From Stomorhina lunata (taxonomy: Eukaryota; Arthropoda; Insecta; Diptera; Rhiniidae), in the NCBI GenBank assembly GCA_933228675.1, contig OW121743.1:113447781-113511780 (forward strand): a DNA stretch of 64,000 bases. Reading direction: 5' to 3'. This document shows positions 1-15,000 of the stretch, in pieces. Positions within the stretch are counted from its first letter, which is position 1. Each line of letters starts with the position of its first letter. The notes beneath the pieces were generated by a model, which was not told the origin of the DNA, searched no databases, and saw only the letters and a list, made by a program, of their open reading frames with translations. A program made the position numbers and the translations under genes.

Positions 1-539
1 AAAAAGTTTAGAGTATTTACATGAGAATTTTGGAAAAGGAAAAAATATTTTTTATAAAGAAAATTCCCTTAATTTTATGTTTTTTTTTTGAGCAAATACA
101 TTAAACAATTTTTTTCACAAATAAAATCGTTAATTGCGTTAATCATTTTAAAAATAAAAATTTTGAAAACTTAAAAACTAATCAGAGTTATAAAGTTAGG
201 ACTATTGCATCGACAATGAAAACGAACTCTGCGTACGATTTTATGAGTCGAGCATAAAAATTCGCCGGAATCCTTAATCCTTGTGGAGAATTTTTTTTTG
301 TTGTAAATTAAAAAAAGACCTCAGCAATAATCCTGGTCGGTTGGTTGGTCTTATCAAAGAAAATGTTGGGAATCTCTTTTTTTTTTGTTTCATTTGAACT
401 TAACACTATATCACAAGCATTTTTTTTTGGTGTGGCGGGGGTTTTTGGGGGGTTTATAAAGGAAAGGGAGCTGCTACTCCTTAGTTTTGTTTTTTGTTTA
501 AGTTATCACATTTTCCAAGAGTTGAAAGGTTTCTTAGTA

Positions 540-826
540 AAGGCGGTAATATTTTTATTCCAGTGCTTTTAAAAGGAAATGTTTTTGATGATTTGCCGTC
601 GGCATTTGTCATATCCAAAAATTTCCTTTACACTTCAAATATACCTCGATTGCTGTACCAGCGCTATCGTTAGAACTGAATCCATCAGTTTTTTTGAAGG
701 CAAATAGTTAGGGAGCCTTTAAGCGCTGCTGCTTTCATTGGCCATGAGTATACGTTTCCAAGCCAATTCCTTGGCCAGACGTAAGAAAAGATAAGCAATG
801 ACGACATCTTGCGCCTGATTAACTTC
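540..826 (-). other. run: runt 3' untranslated region with candidate poly(A) signal
   Basis: Downstream of the TGA at 827-829 there is no further open frame in line with runt. A minus-strand AATAAA lies at 554-559, which would give a 3' UTR of about 270-300 nt. Other A/T-rich hexamers lie further left, so the true cleavage site is uncertain. The stretch 1-540 is AT-rich, with T-runs and a short G-rich patch near 430-450; I see no gene in it. Confidence 0.45.
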
Positions 827-2911
<2,085 letters not shown>

Positions 2912-2916
2912 GACTC

Positions 2917-5078
2917 TCTGCTACGATCATCAGCAGTATTTGAAGTAAAAATGTGAATCGCTTTATGGGTCGTACGGTTGTTGGTTGGTTAAGAGCAGAA
3001 AATTTTTTTTTATTATTGTACGACCCCTTAGACAAAACGCACAAATTCACACAAACACATACACACACAGGCACTTAAATTAAGGGTGCAGGCAGGCAGT
3101 CAGATAGACAGACTCAATACTCAACACTCAACCGTACCCGGCCAAACCAAACCAAAAAGCAAGCAGGTATCAAGCAACCACCATTGCCACAACAACAACC
3201 ACACGAAAAAAATTTCCCATTTTTCCATTGTGGTATATATACGACACCAACAACGACTACAACAGCAACAAAAACAACTCACTACAACTCTCACACATAC
3301 TCTCAGGGAAAATACATTTACAACAAATTTTTGTTCAACTCAATATGCAACACTAACTTGCCACAATCAACGGCAACAGAAATCATATTGTATGGGGAAG
3401 GAAAATAAAAAAAATTATAAAAGAAAAGAATAAAAATTAAATGTTTACCCAAAGAAAGCAACAACATGAACAACAACAACATCAGCGACATTAATAAAAA
3501 TTCTCCCAAAGTCTAAGAGAGCCAGAGCGTGGAATAATATTAAACAAAATTTTGCTGCCGCTCAACCAACACAAACAGCTCAACATGGGGTTGGGTTCAT
3601 ACCAGAAAATTTCTTTTGGATATTGGTTTTGTAGCGCGTTTTTTTCAATATATATTTTTTTTTTGATTCGAAAAAAAGAAAAATAATATAAATGAAAAAA
3701 GTTAACAAAGAGCAGGTCATAAACAAAATAAAATGCTCCTTCGGAATATACGCAAATTCATAGTGAGCAGATTCCTTCCTACACAGCAGTAGGCCTAAGG
3801 CTGGAAAAATTTAATAATATTTATGTCAAAATCTTAAATTGAACAAAACAGTGGCACCTTAGTTAGGATTTGAAGGTTTGAAGGTTTGCAAAAGTTTTGT
3901 TGGCATTACAAAGTTCCTGTGATATATCACATCTTCAATTAGGACCTTATTATTAGCCATCATTGGTCTTGAAATTACACTTGTTCTTCTCATCTATCAT
4001 CGAATGCTCCCAGAGGAATACGTATCTATGTTAAGAGGATGCTTAAGAAGTATCACATTTGTTTAGAGATTTCTTGAGTTCCTAATTATTGGAGTAAAAA
4101 GTATGTGGTTATGTTTCTATGGGAAGTGGCTACTTGAACAATATTAACTTCCGTTTCCTGTTACAAATGGTTCATTTTGAAACTTATCATTTTACTTACG
4201 TAACAGAAATAATCCCAAAGATAAGCTTTGAGATTATCATAGGATTCTCCAATGATCTGTCAACATAACGATTAATATGGAGATGATCTCTAAAGATGAT
4301 GATCTCTTGATTAAGGAATCTGCGATTTAAAACTAAATTCAATTTCCGAATAAATTTAATATTGTTATAAAATTGCTTAGTATCAAATAAAATTCAATTG
4401 ATTCATCTGATCTTGTGATAAATCTCAGTTTCTCGAGCTTGTCGATGTTATAATTGTCGGACCGAATCTTCCGTTGACTTAATATCTTTTGGAGTTGGAA
4501 GTGCAAGCGAACTTCCTTGTCGGATAGTGATCGTATTTTAATTTTCTTTATGTAACAGGAATAATTATATAGATATGCTTAAGTCTGTGTGATTATCATA
4601 GGATTCCCAAATAATCTGTCGACACAATGATTATTAATAAGAGATGATCTTTTGATTTAGGAATCCTCATTTCAAAACCAAATTAAATTTTACAAACTTG
4701 AAAACAGACTTAATTCATCTACAAGAGTATTAATCACTCGGATTTTGCAATGACCTCCTTTTTCTCAGGCTCTTAGAACGTGCAACTAAAAACTCCTTAT
4801 GCTAATTCTAAGAGTTTTTTTTTTGGCTTAATTGGATCTAAAATCGAGCGCTATGGCAAAGCACAAGGAGCAAATATTTTTTCTTAGAAATCTGAAAGAG
4901 AAAATGAACGTGGGTAGGACACTTTTTAGGACGTCAAAGTGATAAAATCACCAGAATGGCGCTTGACTTATATCCACAAGGTCAAAGACCAAGAAATACG
5001 TGAAGCTCAGGTGAATTGGAATCAAATCCCTAGGAAGTAATAAAAATTACTTCCTAGGAATTTAACTCGCTATGTTCT
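2917..5078. other. Non-coding runt-proximal upstream region
   Basis: No gene seen. 3040-3600 is an AC- and CAA-rich segment with short microsatellites (ACAACAACA-type near 3190-3290 and 3460-3480), common in fly regulatory DNA. Short apparent frames here (for example 3086-3433) are low-complexity translations of those repeats. From about 3900 the sequence is rich in GATC/GATAATC-like words, resembling the decayed repeats at 6-8 kb. Being directly upstream of the runt start, it is the natural place for proximal stripe or neural enhancers, but I cannot delimit any. Confidence 0.5.
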
Positions 5079-5086
5079 TTGTAAAT

Positions 5087-5875
5087 CAGGGCGAAAATAA
5101 CTGTTATTTTTGAATTTTTGATTAAAAAAAGCAACCGCAAGGAAATGTCGGAGAATAAAACCAAGTATATCATTTTGATAGTCTTGGACGAAATTTTCAT
5201 AAAATGCGATGATTTTTAAAAATCTGCTTTTTATTTAAAAAAAAAAAAATAACATTTATTTTTTGATTTTTATTTTTTTGAACAAAGATAAAAGTTATTT
5301 TTTAACTTTTATTTTTTCGAGCAAAAATAAAAATTATTTTTTGACTTTTATTATTTCGATCATGAATAAAAGTTATTTTTTGACTTTTATTTTTTCGAGC
5401 AGAAATAAAAGTTACTTTTCTGTTTTCAACCCTAATTATGATTGCAAAACTCAACTCCATTAATTTTTGAGCGTATGCAAATTATATTCACTGAAAAATT
5501 ATCTTTGTTTGACAAAAATTTTCAATAAATTTATCATGAATTTAAACAAAAGTAACTTTTATTTCTGCTCGAAAAAATAGAAGTCAAAAAATAACTTTTA
5601 TTTCTGCTCGAAAAAATAAAAGTCAAAAAATAACTTTTATTCATGCTCGAAATAATAAAAGTCAAAAATAACTGTTATTTTTGCTCGAAAAAATAAAAAT
5701 TAAAAAAGAACTTTTATTTTTGCTTGAAAAAATAAAAGTCAAAATTAACTGTTATTTTTTATCGAAAAAATAAAAGTCAAAAAATAACTTTTATATCTGC
5801 TCGAAAAAATAAATGTCAAAAAATAACTTTTTTTTCTGACTTTTACGATAAAAGTTATAACAGTTACGGTCCCTG
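5087..5875. mobile_element. Foldback-like element with hAT-type ends, copy 1
   Basis: A 789-bp non-autonomous element. The left end reads CAGGGCGAAAATAACTG (copy 2 has the fuller CAGGGACCG) and the right end reads CGGTCCCTG, its inverse. Both sides carry a perfect 8-bp target duplication TTGTAAAT (5079-5086 and 5876-5883), the hAT signature. Internally the arms (about 5245-5425 and 5540-5850) are tandem AT-rich subrepeats built around TTTATTTTTTCGAGCA on the left and its inverse TGCTCGAAAAAATAAA on the right, so the whole element can fold back on itself around a ~110-bp centre. No transposase is encoded; short frames within are repeat translations. Confidence 0.85.
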
Positions 5876-5999
5876 TTGTAAATATTTGATTTATATATGT
5901 ACATATAGTTTTGTTCTGATTAAGTTTTTGCTGTTATCCAATTCTATTTCTCTATTCAGTTCTATTTCTAATAAATTTAGTTTAATGGGATATTATTAC

Positions 6000-7800
6000 C
6001 AGAAATGTGGGCTTTACACGAAGATCTGAAACTAATCATAAGGTTAAATAAGAAGGAAGGTTCTATCTAAAAAATGTAAATTATTACTGATGATGTGAAC
6101 ATCAGCTTAGCTTCCAGATCTGCAATTGATCATAAGGAAGCAGGAAATTAAGAAGATAAAGTGGTCGATTTATAATTTCTTAATTCAGTTCTTGGGATAT
6201 GTATTAAATGCTAAAGTTTAGTTGGGCTTCCTTGAACACATTTCAAATAATTAGGAACTTCCATCTTTCGGATCAGCTTGTCGATCTGAGTTCATGATGT
6301 AATGCAAATCCTGGTCTAATAAGGAACAAATCTTAACTAAGATAATTTCATTGAAAAATCCGCTTTAGGACACTTTTTCCTCATTATGATCTTGTCATCG
6401 TTTTTAAATTAACAAGCCTTACAAGGATCATCTTATATGAAGGTGATCATCAATTGCTTTAGATTTAATATAGGCCGAAGTATTAGTAACCGATTCTTCT
6501 TTAGATCACTTCATAGAAGTCAATTGCTTAGTTGATAATAACTTAACTTTTTTATACCTTTAAAGTATAAGAAAGTTAAGTTATTTCAACCTTCTTCTCA
6601 ACAATTTCTCCACATTCTGATCTTGTCATCGATCTTAAATAAACAAGCTTTTTGACGATCAAATTCTATTATTTTGAACTTTAATTGGATTAAATTTAAT
6701 AGACATCAAAGTAACAGATCCTTCGTCAGATCATTTCATAGAAGTCAAATGTAATGTCTCTTTCTGAGACTTCCATCTTTTACTCATACATACGTTGGAT
6801 TCTCCAGCTGAATTGATAATGATATAACCTAAGTTCCTTATAACCGTGACGTCTCTATGAATCGAACACAATTACAGAAAAATTACATTTATAAACCAAT
6901 CTTCTTCTCGACACTTTCTCCTCATTGTGATCAGGTCATCGATCTCAAATTAATAAGCTTATCGCACGATATAGAAGATTAATGGAAGATTAATTGGAGA
7001 TCGAAAACAAATATTTGTATTTTAGACTTTCTTCTTCAGAAGAAGGAAGATTATGGAGCTTAATTGATTATCCTTTAGCCTATCTTCCTTTACCCCTAAA
7101 GTGTATGTGAATCGAACAGAATTGCAAAAGCTATAAACCTAACCTCCTTCGAGGATCACATTCGATGATGGTATTCTTCATTTGCATAAGATTAAGTTAA
7201 GACCAAAGTCTTAGTAATAGATACTACTTTCGATAATTTCAAAGAATTCAATCAATTGCAATGCAATGTCTCTTGCTGAGACTTCATTCTTCTGATCATA
7301 AATATTAATCGATTCTGGAGCTTTATTGATAATTACATGACCCTTTTACCCTTAAAGTCTGTGGGAATATTGCAGAATTGCAGAGGCTTTAAAACAAACC
7401 TTCTTCTTTTTCTCACTTTCTCCAATTTTCTGATCTTGTCATTGATCTTAAATTAACAAGTTTATCGAAAATTATCAATTGCATAAGATAATGTAGAGAT
7501 CGTAGATCATAGAAGTTATGAACCAAAACCTCTTTTCAATACTTTCTTCTCCTTCTGAAATTGTCATTAATCTTTTAAAGAGATTAGAGATTTTCTTCCT
7601 TAATCTTATCATACGATTAATTTTGGTCTCTGAAACTTAATTATTGAATTCTATATGACTAACAAGGCCTATGCTCCACTGGGAGTCAAGGATAACAGAA
7701 GAAGAATATGACTATCAATGAATATTTCTCTTTTTGGCTTTAGATCTTAGATGATGATACATTCAAAATGAGAATCTTTGTTAGATGTTAGATCTATTAA
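6000..7800. repeat. Decayed long tandem repeat, GATC-rich
   Basis: A block similar to CTTCTTCTC-ACACTTTCTCC followed by TGATCTTGTCATCGATCTTAAATTAACAAGCTT recurs near 6366, 6590, 6900, 7406 and 7530. A second block (AGTAACAGAT, TTTCATAGAAGTCAATTG, AATGTCTC..TGAGACTTC) recurs near 6485, 6705 and 7205. Order and spacing (about 220-510 bp) fit an old tandem array of a ~500-bp unit with deletions. A small perfect inverted repeat (AACTTAACTTT / AAAGTTAAGTT) sits at 6540-6582. No gene seen. Confidence 0.55.
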
Positions 7801-8033
7801 ATTCTAGAATTTGAAGTTTCATTACAACAACAAAGCAATTTTTTTTCTCAATCCTGCTGATATTGTGACTAATCTCAATTTTTCGAGCTCAGTTAATGAT
7901 AATATATCTGGCGAATCTGTCGATGACATAACATCTTTTGAGAGGAAGTACAAGCCAACTTTCTTTTCAGATAATAACGAATATATTTCTATCTTCGATA
8001 ATATTATATGAATATTATTTATCAGATCAGGGG

Positions 8034-8475
8034 CCAAATCTTCGCATTCGATATCGATGGAAATGTAAGAAATTTCAGAAATATTTGTGTAGCATAATTT
8101 TTGGATAATCTAAATTATACACATATAACACATAAGGCTCACTACATTGTTACTTACTTGGCAAAAGTTCCCTGATAGTAAACGAATTTCATTTAAGCTA
8201 AATATTTTGACAAGCAAACGGATATGTCCAGATATCAATTTAATCTTCGATTACTTAGGATATATTTGGTTTCAGATTAAAACCCATCTACTCCTAAAAT
8301 TCCAAGTTGCAACTTTGATTCCATTGGATCAACTGATGATCATGTGTAAGAAAACTAATCTAGTATCAGAGCGGAACACATTTTAAGAATGTAGTTACCT
8401 CTTTCGGAACTAAAGATTTCGAAGATTTTCAATTTCAAATAAACGATGTTAAGGAAGACAATATTTTGTAATTTA
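8034..8475. repeat. Dispersed repeat, GGGCCAAATC family, copy A
   Basis: Begins with GGGCCAAATCTTCGCATTCG, a terminus also seen inverted at about 11102-11125 and at both ends of 11703-12018. Its right half (8246-8472) is duplicated in direct orientation at 11226-11453 with only a few percent mismatch. The short open frames here (7811-8386) are not conserved in the duplicate and look incidental. Confidence 0.7.
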
Positions 8476-8899
8476 AATAGAAGAAATTTAAACAAATTGC
8501 TAAGGATGTTGTATATACATCCTTAGCTTCTGAAGTATACTAAATTTTTTTAAGGTTCCAAAACACTTTAAAAAAACTTTTAAAATAAGCTCATAAATCT
8601 TGGTTTTAGTCCAAGATTAGAGAAATTTGCAAGCCAGTAAAATACATATACACATTGTCAAACCTATGATATATTTCATTCGTAAAATACTAAATCTTTA
8701 CTTTTATTTATATTACTTTATTCCTTTAGTGCATTAAAGTCAATATCAATTAAATAAAAATTCTTCTTCTTAAATCTCTATAATCAAAATTGAATCATTT
8801 CAATCTTCCACATTTCTAATGTCTTAGATTTATCTTTAATCCAAGATCAGTGAGATTAAGGTACATCTAATTATGCAGAATCCTTCTAAATATTTTAAT

Positions 8900-10020
8900 T
8901 TTTGGCGATCTTTTTGACCATTTTGGATGGCAAATTTATTAACCCTTCGAACGGTTTCTTTCCAAATCCTACTTGATGTGATCTAAGTTATAAAAGTAAA
9001 ACACACAATATCGCAACGATCTCGCTAGGGTTAACTTGCTGATAACAATAATCGGGATGAAAGAACTCGACGACGGAGTCAGAGATAGAAGCTGTGGGTC
9101 TTTCAGTGACGATTCTTTCCACTCTATTTATCTTATAATCAAATCTTCTTTAAATGTTTTAAAAAGATTTTTACTTTTATTTCAAAACTTGTAAGAATAA
9201 CAATAAAATGCCCAAACTGCCTCCTACTATCTATTCCACATAACATCCCGCAAACGCCGTTTATATAGCCAAAATACAGCAGCTGTAGTTTTCCCAAAAT
9301 ATGTATAAAGAAGTAGGCCTCGAACAATATCATCAAGTAGGACGTGCCTTTGGCATTACATGGCATCCAAAAGAAAAAAAGAAGCATCTCCCTTTTAAGC
9401 AGTCGCGAGCAATGTCGCGTGACGTTCTTAGAGCACAGTTGGATATCGTAACACAAATGCTTTCGTATTTAAAGGCCAACATCTTTTCCATCTATCAAAC
9501 TGTGACGTTTTTTGTCCAAAACGAGAAACACGAAAAAATATGAAATCATTTAGACAATTTTTGACACTCAAAAGTCTCAAATAAATGTCTCTATTAGCAA
9601 ATTTTTAAGCCAGACTGCTCTAACACATTTACTTTAGCCTTTAGATATAAAGGAAGAGTAGATCCTTTTCTTTTAGCTACAAGCAAGCAAGTCATAAATT
9701 CCTTGTAGTTTTAAAGGAGCTAGCAAATTTTCTTGGAAAATCTGCTATTGTTTTAAGAAAAATTCTTGTTCATTCTTCTTTTTCCTATTTCAACAGGACT
9801 TGTCTCGAGTTATTTCTATATGTATGTAGCTAATATGTATTGTTTCCGGAAACTAAAAGATTCTACTACAGAGTTTTAGTTTAGTTGTAGTTGTTGTATT
9901 TTGTAAATTGTTGCTTTTTTCGGGAGCAATTTTCACGCTTCATCTTCATTTTCATTCATCGCCTGCTGATCATCTCTCATGTTCTCTATTTCTTTTGAGT
10001 TTCATATGCATCTTTTCTGT
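8900..10020. other. Single-copy non-coding stretch, nothing recognised
   Basis: No repeat family seen. Two overlapping open frames on opposite strands (9139-9456 minus, 9301-9543 plus) show no motif I recognise. The segment after 9880 is less AT-rich than its surroundings and leads into the promoter candidate at 10030. Confidence 0.4.
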
Positions 10021-10027
10021 TCAGCTC

Positions 10028-10062
10028 TCAGTTACCGCTGAGCGTTTGTAGTGTGAAGATCA
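10028..10062 (+). promoter_or_regulatory. Candidate TATA-less Inr + DPE core promoter
   Basis: Initiator TCAGTT with +1 at 10030, and AGATCA at 10057-10062, which is exactly +28 to +33 and fits the downstream promoter element consensus RGWYV. No TATA box is seen upstream. The spacing requirement of Inr-DPE promoters is strict, so the coincidence is notable. A 32-codon open frame starts at the first ATG (10062, MLVVCSGH...) and ends at 10160. There is no sign of which RNA it would make: a runt-domain enhancer RNA, a long non-coding RNA, or a first exon of a gene beyond view are all possible. Confidence 0.4.
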
Positions 10063-10972
10063 TGCTCGTAGTTTGTTCGGGCCATGCGTCGTCACTGATG
10101 GCCACTACAAGGCAACATCACGTTTGTTTTCGAGTGATTGGCCAAAGTGAAAATGTATGAAAACTGTTTACATTTAGTTGTGGGCTTAAGATCATGTTGT
10201 GATCGTAGCTATTTGTAATTATCAGCGAGTTAAATGCTAAAATGACCGTGTAATAGTTTGTTAAATGGAGATGAGTTTGATTTTGTACATAGTTTTTGGG
10301 ATGTGTGTCGTTCTTTAAGTTGGAAAAGTGTGGACAGAATTTGATTGGAAAGAAGAAATTTACAGAAATCTAAAAAAAAAAAAAAATCAAAAATTTTTGT
10401 GTTTTAAAATTTTAAATATTTCTTGAAATTTTTGGAATATATTTAAATTTCGTTATAGGATCATTTTAAAAACTAAAGATGATGAAGATCTTTCTTTAAT
10501 TTATTCTGTTCTTTGGAATACATATTTCAAAATTTTCTTAATCTTGATGAAATTTTTCAAAACTTCAGATATGATCTTCATTGTTTAGAAAGTTTGAATT
10601 GTCCATATTTCAGTTTCATTGATTTTGTCAATTATGATTTCAAATCTCTTACTTAGCTAATCTTGACTTAAACTAAGGATCACTAGGATGGAATATCATA
10701 CAATCTAGAGTTTATATAATAAGAGAACCCTCCATCTTGAATTCTAGAATGTTCCTTGGAATATATTTCTTTCATTCTATAAATTTAATAAAATTAAAAA
10801 TGTCCCCTTTAAAATAATGATCAAAAGGTGATAATCTGTCTATATATTGAATTGCTTGAAATCTCAAATTTAAGAAAATTTTATTTATGAAATTTTATTG
10901 TCAACCCAACATTACAATTTTTATTACTGTAATAAACAGTCAAAGAGTTTAGATGGTTGCTTATGCCATCAT

Positions 10973-11531
10973 TATCAGGAAGGGTATCCCAAATTCTGGG
11001 CAATTTGCAAAAAACTAATTATATCTAACTTTTAAGGCAAAATAAATACGAAATCCCTAAGGTATATTACACAATATTTGCTTTAAAGTCTGAGTTTTTG
11101 ATCGACATCGAATGCGGCGATTTGGCTCTAGTTTATTGAAGTTCAATTCAGTTTTAAGGTATTTTTACTCCTAATCTGTAACTAAAAAACATACTTTAGC
11201 TTTGTCGGTAATCGCATAGCTAATCTTCGATTACTTAGGATATATTTGGGTTCAGATTAAAACCTATCTACTCCTAAAATTCCTAGTTGCAACTTAGATT
11301 CCATTGGATCAACTGATGATCATGTGTAAGAAAACTAATCTAGTATCAGAGCGGAAGACATTTTAAGAATGTAGTTACCTCTTTCGGGACTAAAGATTTC
11401 GAAGATTTTCAATTTCAAATAAACGATGTTAAGGAAGACAATATTTTGTAATCATCAGGAAGAGCATCCCATATTCTAGGCAATTTGCAAAAAACTAATT
11501 ATATCTAACTTTTAAGACAAAATAAATACGA
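10973..11531. repeat. Direct ~80-bp repeat pair flanking a duplicated segment
   Basis: About 80 bp at 10973-11052 (ATTATCAGGAAGGGTATCCC onward to AAATAAATACGAA) recur at 11455-11531 with a few changes. Between them lies 11226-11453, the second copy of 8246-8472. An inverted GGGCCAAATC-family terminus sits at about 11102-11125. The stretch is a mosaic of pieces from the same repeat family. Confidence 0.7.
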
Positions 11532-11702
11532 ATTATAGTGCAAAATAACAAAATAAAGCAAAAATTATCACTTAAGCAGAAATAAACATACAAGATTTTC
11601 CAGTTTTGTCTTTGCCTTACTTCCCACACTTCCTTAGATGTTTTATTGGGAACTTAAGACAAAAGCTCTATAATGGGGGTTCAAATAAGTTTAAAATAAA
11701 CT

Positions 11703-12018
11703 GGGTCCAAATCGCCGCATTCGATATCGTTAGAAGTCTCAGACTTTTAAGCAAATATTGTGTATAATACCTTAGGATTTTCAAAATAATTTATTTTGCA
11801 AAAACTTTTATAAATTTGGTATCTAAACATATCCGTTTGTTTGCCAAAACATTTAGTTTAATGAAATTCTTTTATTATCAGAAAACTTTTCACAAATAAG
11901 TAACAATATAGTGAACCTTATATATAATATATTATTTAGAATATCCCAAAAGTATGCTACACAAATGTTTCTAAAATATCTTACATCTCGATCGATATCT
12001 AATGCTACGATTTGGCCC
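11703..12018. mobile_element. MITE-like element, GGGYCCAAATCG termini
   Basis: The left end reads GGGTCCAAATCGCCGCATTC and the right end, inverted, reads GGGCCAAATCGTAGCATTAG, giving ~30-bp imperfect terminal inverted repeats continuing into GATATCG. The inverse of the inner part (about 11820-12000) matches 8040-8230 of copy A over ~190 bp. It is 316 bp long with no coding capacity. I could not read a clean target duplication. Confidence 0.55.
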
Positions 12019-12029
12019 AAAAGCTTTTT

Positions 12030-15000
12030 TAAATAGGCGTTTCAAAAAAAATTATCGAACAACAACATTTTATCATTTTTTAACAGTTTTTGAAAAATTT
12101 TTAGTTTTTAACTAATTTGATCTTTTAAAGATCGGATTGTTCTTATCTTAATCCGATCTCTTTAAAACTTCCTCAATATTGTGATCTTGAGATAATTTTA
12201 GTTGAGTCGAAAACAAAATCAATATGATCGTTTTTTTTCTGATCCTCCCAAACTGATTTTATTTCGACCGTTTCTGGGGACATGGCCAAATATTTTTTCA
12301 TTGATAATTGAATTGTTACTTTTATACTTTTTGGAATGATCAAAATAAGGTTGATCGATCTTATGAATAAATTTTAGATAAGTGATCTCTCATAATTGAC
12401 GAAAAGATTTAATGTTTTAACTGAGTCTATTAAAAATTGATTTAATTACTTACTTCGAGAATTTTGGAGCTTTATTGATGATCGTATTTGTAATGCAGAT
12501 CTTGGGTTATATGAAATCTGTCTCATCAGTTCATTTTTATAAAATCAACATATGTACTAACATTCTTTTCAATTTTAGTAGATCCAAGAATAATATGTGC
12601 GAATCTTTTATCTGCTCGAATTTGCTAAGAGTTGAGTGATCTCTAATCCTCTCCCCATCGCAATTCTTAAACTGATTTCAATTTGATGATCTTAAAATTG
12701 TTTTTAACCACTTAATAATTAGATCAAATATTATTTTTATTGACAATTGAATTGTTTTCTCTATTTTTTGGAGTGGGTAACATTTTGCTAGATCGATTTG
12801 TTGATCGATCGTTTTTATAAATCTTATAAAAGTGAAATCTTAGAATTTCCGAACATATTTAACTTCGTCAAGTGATCTAAGCCATCTAAATTGATCTTAT
12901 TTTCGGGATCTCTATAAGATTTCATACAAATGAGATCAATTAGCAAGTGATCTCTCAGAATTCACAGAAGATATTCTTTGAATTTGGAGGATCTTATAGC
13001 TTAATTGATGATCATATTTGTAAAACGGATCTTGAATTACATAAAATTTCCCTCTTCAGTTAATTTCAGTAAAATCTATCAGTTCAAGAACTCTTTTGAA
13101 ACTTTCTTAATACTCTGATCTTGAGAATAGCTTTAAAAAAACCTATTATTTTAAAAGATGTATAAAAATTCAAGATGGGTACAAGTTAAGACTTGCCATT
13201 CACGAAGAGAGCTATCAAAAATTGTATCCATTATATATTCTAAAGGATCAATATATGGTACATTTTTCCATAAATACAAATATGGGATTTTGACAGCTTT
13301 AAAATGTTGTCCTTGGTTTAAGGTTTTTCGGATTTGCCCATATGTTAGTTACTCAGTTCGGAAAAATTAGTATAAGCGATCTTTCATTGTTTCGAGTATC
13401 CCGATATGTCTATAAATACTTAATATTCAATGCGATCACTAAAGCAATTCCAAGCCTTTCAGTTGTTGATTTCAATGAATTCATACAAATCGTGAAAAAT
13501 TTAATATTCTTGCAGGTTTTCTGAGAAAATATAAAAGTGATCAGCTGAATTCTAAATTATAAAATGAGACTATACAAAATTTTCTGCTCTAGTTTCAACA
13601 AAAGAAATATGCTCTCGATTCCTGCAATATCGTTTAAAAATACTAAGAATTCTATTCATTACTAAAAATTAGGCTATTAAGAAAACCAAAAATATTCAAC
13701 TAATTTTTAAAATATTAACTAAAAATATATATAAATTTGTTCATATTTATTTCTCATTGCAGCTCATCTGTTGCTTCATAACCCTTTAGCTAAATTCCAG
13801 GAAATATTTGAAAATTTTTAAATTTTCCCCTTTTCTTCTCAAACCCTTTTTTATGAGTCCGCCAATAAAATTGAAATAAAAATTCATACAAATGTTTCTC
13901 TTAACCGACCACAAAAATATTGCTCTAATAAAAAATCTAATCATACCTACTACAATGATCGTGTGAGTACCTGATCCAATTAAACCTCTGAGAGACAAGC
14001 TGCAACAGGTAGTCTTTGTCAAAGTTGCGATCTCCTTAATTTCCAAAGCAATATTTAAGCCTTTACTTATAAAAGTCAATCCCTGGCCTAGATGCCAAAA
14101 TATTTGTAGGCTTTTGGCTAACTTTTTTAGGAATTTACCTAAGCCTTTTTCTCTAATATTGGAATTTGCCCTATACTCTCTAAGTAAACCTTGAGCATCA
14201 TAAAATATTTGAATATTTCTAATCTCCCACTATAAAATGCTCATTTTTGATAAAAGAACCGCGGTTTTTTGTTTAGCGTTACCTGAGTCCTTTGGTTAAA
14301 TCGAAAGAGCTGCTGAGTCTTTTGTGTGTTATCATAAAAATTGGTTCATTTTATTGGTGGTCTGCGTTTTTGTCTATTTGGCTTAAGTTGAAGGCTAAAC
14401 CTAGCTTAAGGTCCTCAAGGATTTTTATTTTATTTTTTTTTTAATTTCCAAAATCTCTAAATGTTTGAGTTTGTTTGGGATTTGAAAGGGTTTAGCCAAA
14501 TTAAAACCCCGATGATCTTATGCTTTTCAAAATTAATATCCAAACTAAAGTGAGTTTTTAAGTTACCAAAAAAGACTTGAAACTTTACTTTTACATAAAA
14601 AGTAATTTCCCATTTTAATGCACATGCCGTCGCTGTTTTCAGATATGCGTTTTTCGGTTTTAAATATTTAAAATTGGGGTTGTTTTGGTTTCTCCTAAAG
14701 ATCTTTTGCCTCCGTTCGTCTGTCTGTCTTTTATTCATTTTATGAGTGTGTAATTTTTCTTTTTTGTATTATATTATAAGAAGGGCGTTTTATTAGCTGT
14801 GGAATTATTTGTATACTCGATCGTTGTTTATTTTTGCTAGACTCCGCCTCATTTGGAAACACACAAACATTTGGTCGCCGGGAAAACAATTTTCTATGTG
14901 CAAGATCATTAATATAGCACACGCTCTATTTTGGATCTCTGCCATATGTTTCATTGGTTTTTAAAGTTTTTGTTTTATTTTAGAGGAATTTATTTGGCAT

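Noticed and set aside
345..572. 75-codon plus-strand frame left of runt
   Set aside because: Phe/Gly-rich translation of T-runs and a G-run, overlapping the probable runt 3' UTR on the other strand.
8329..8360. Second hammerhead core (CTGATGA followed by GAAAA)
   Set aside because: The bases between cannot form stem II, and no stem I or cleavage triplet is placed correctly; the same words recur at 11311 as part of a duplicated repeat.
9139..9543. Two overlapping frames of 105 and 80 codons on opposite strands
   Set aside because: No recognisable motif, no splice or promoter context, and they overlap each other.
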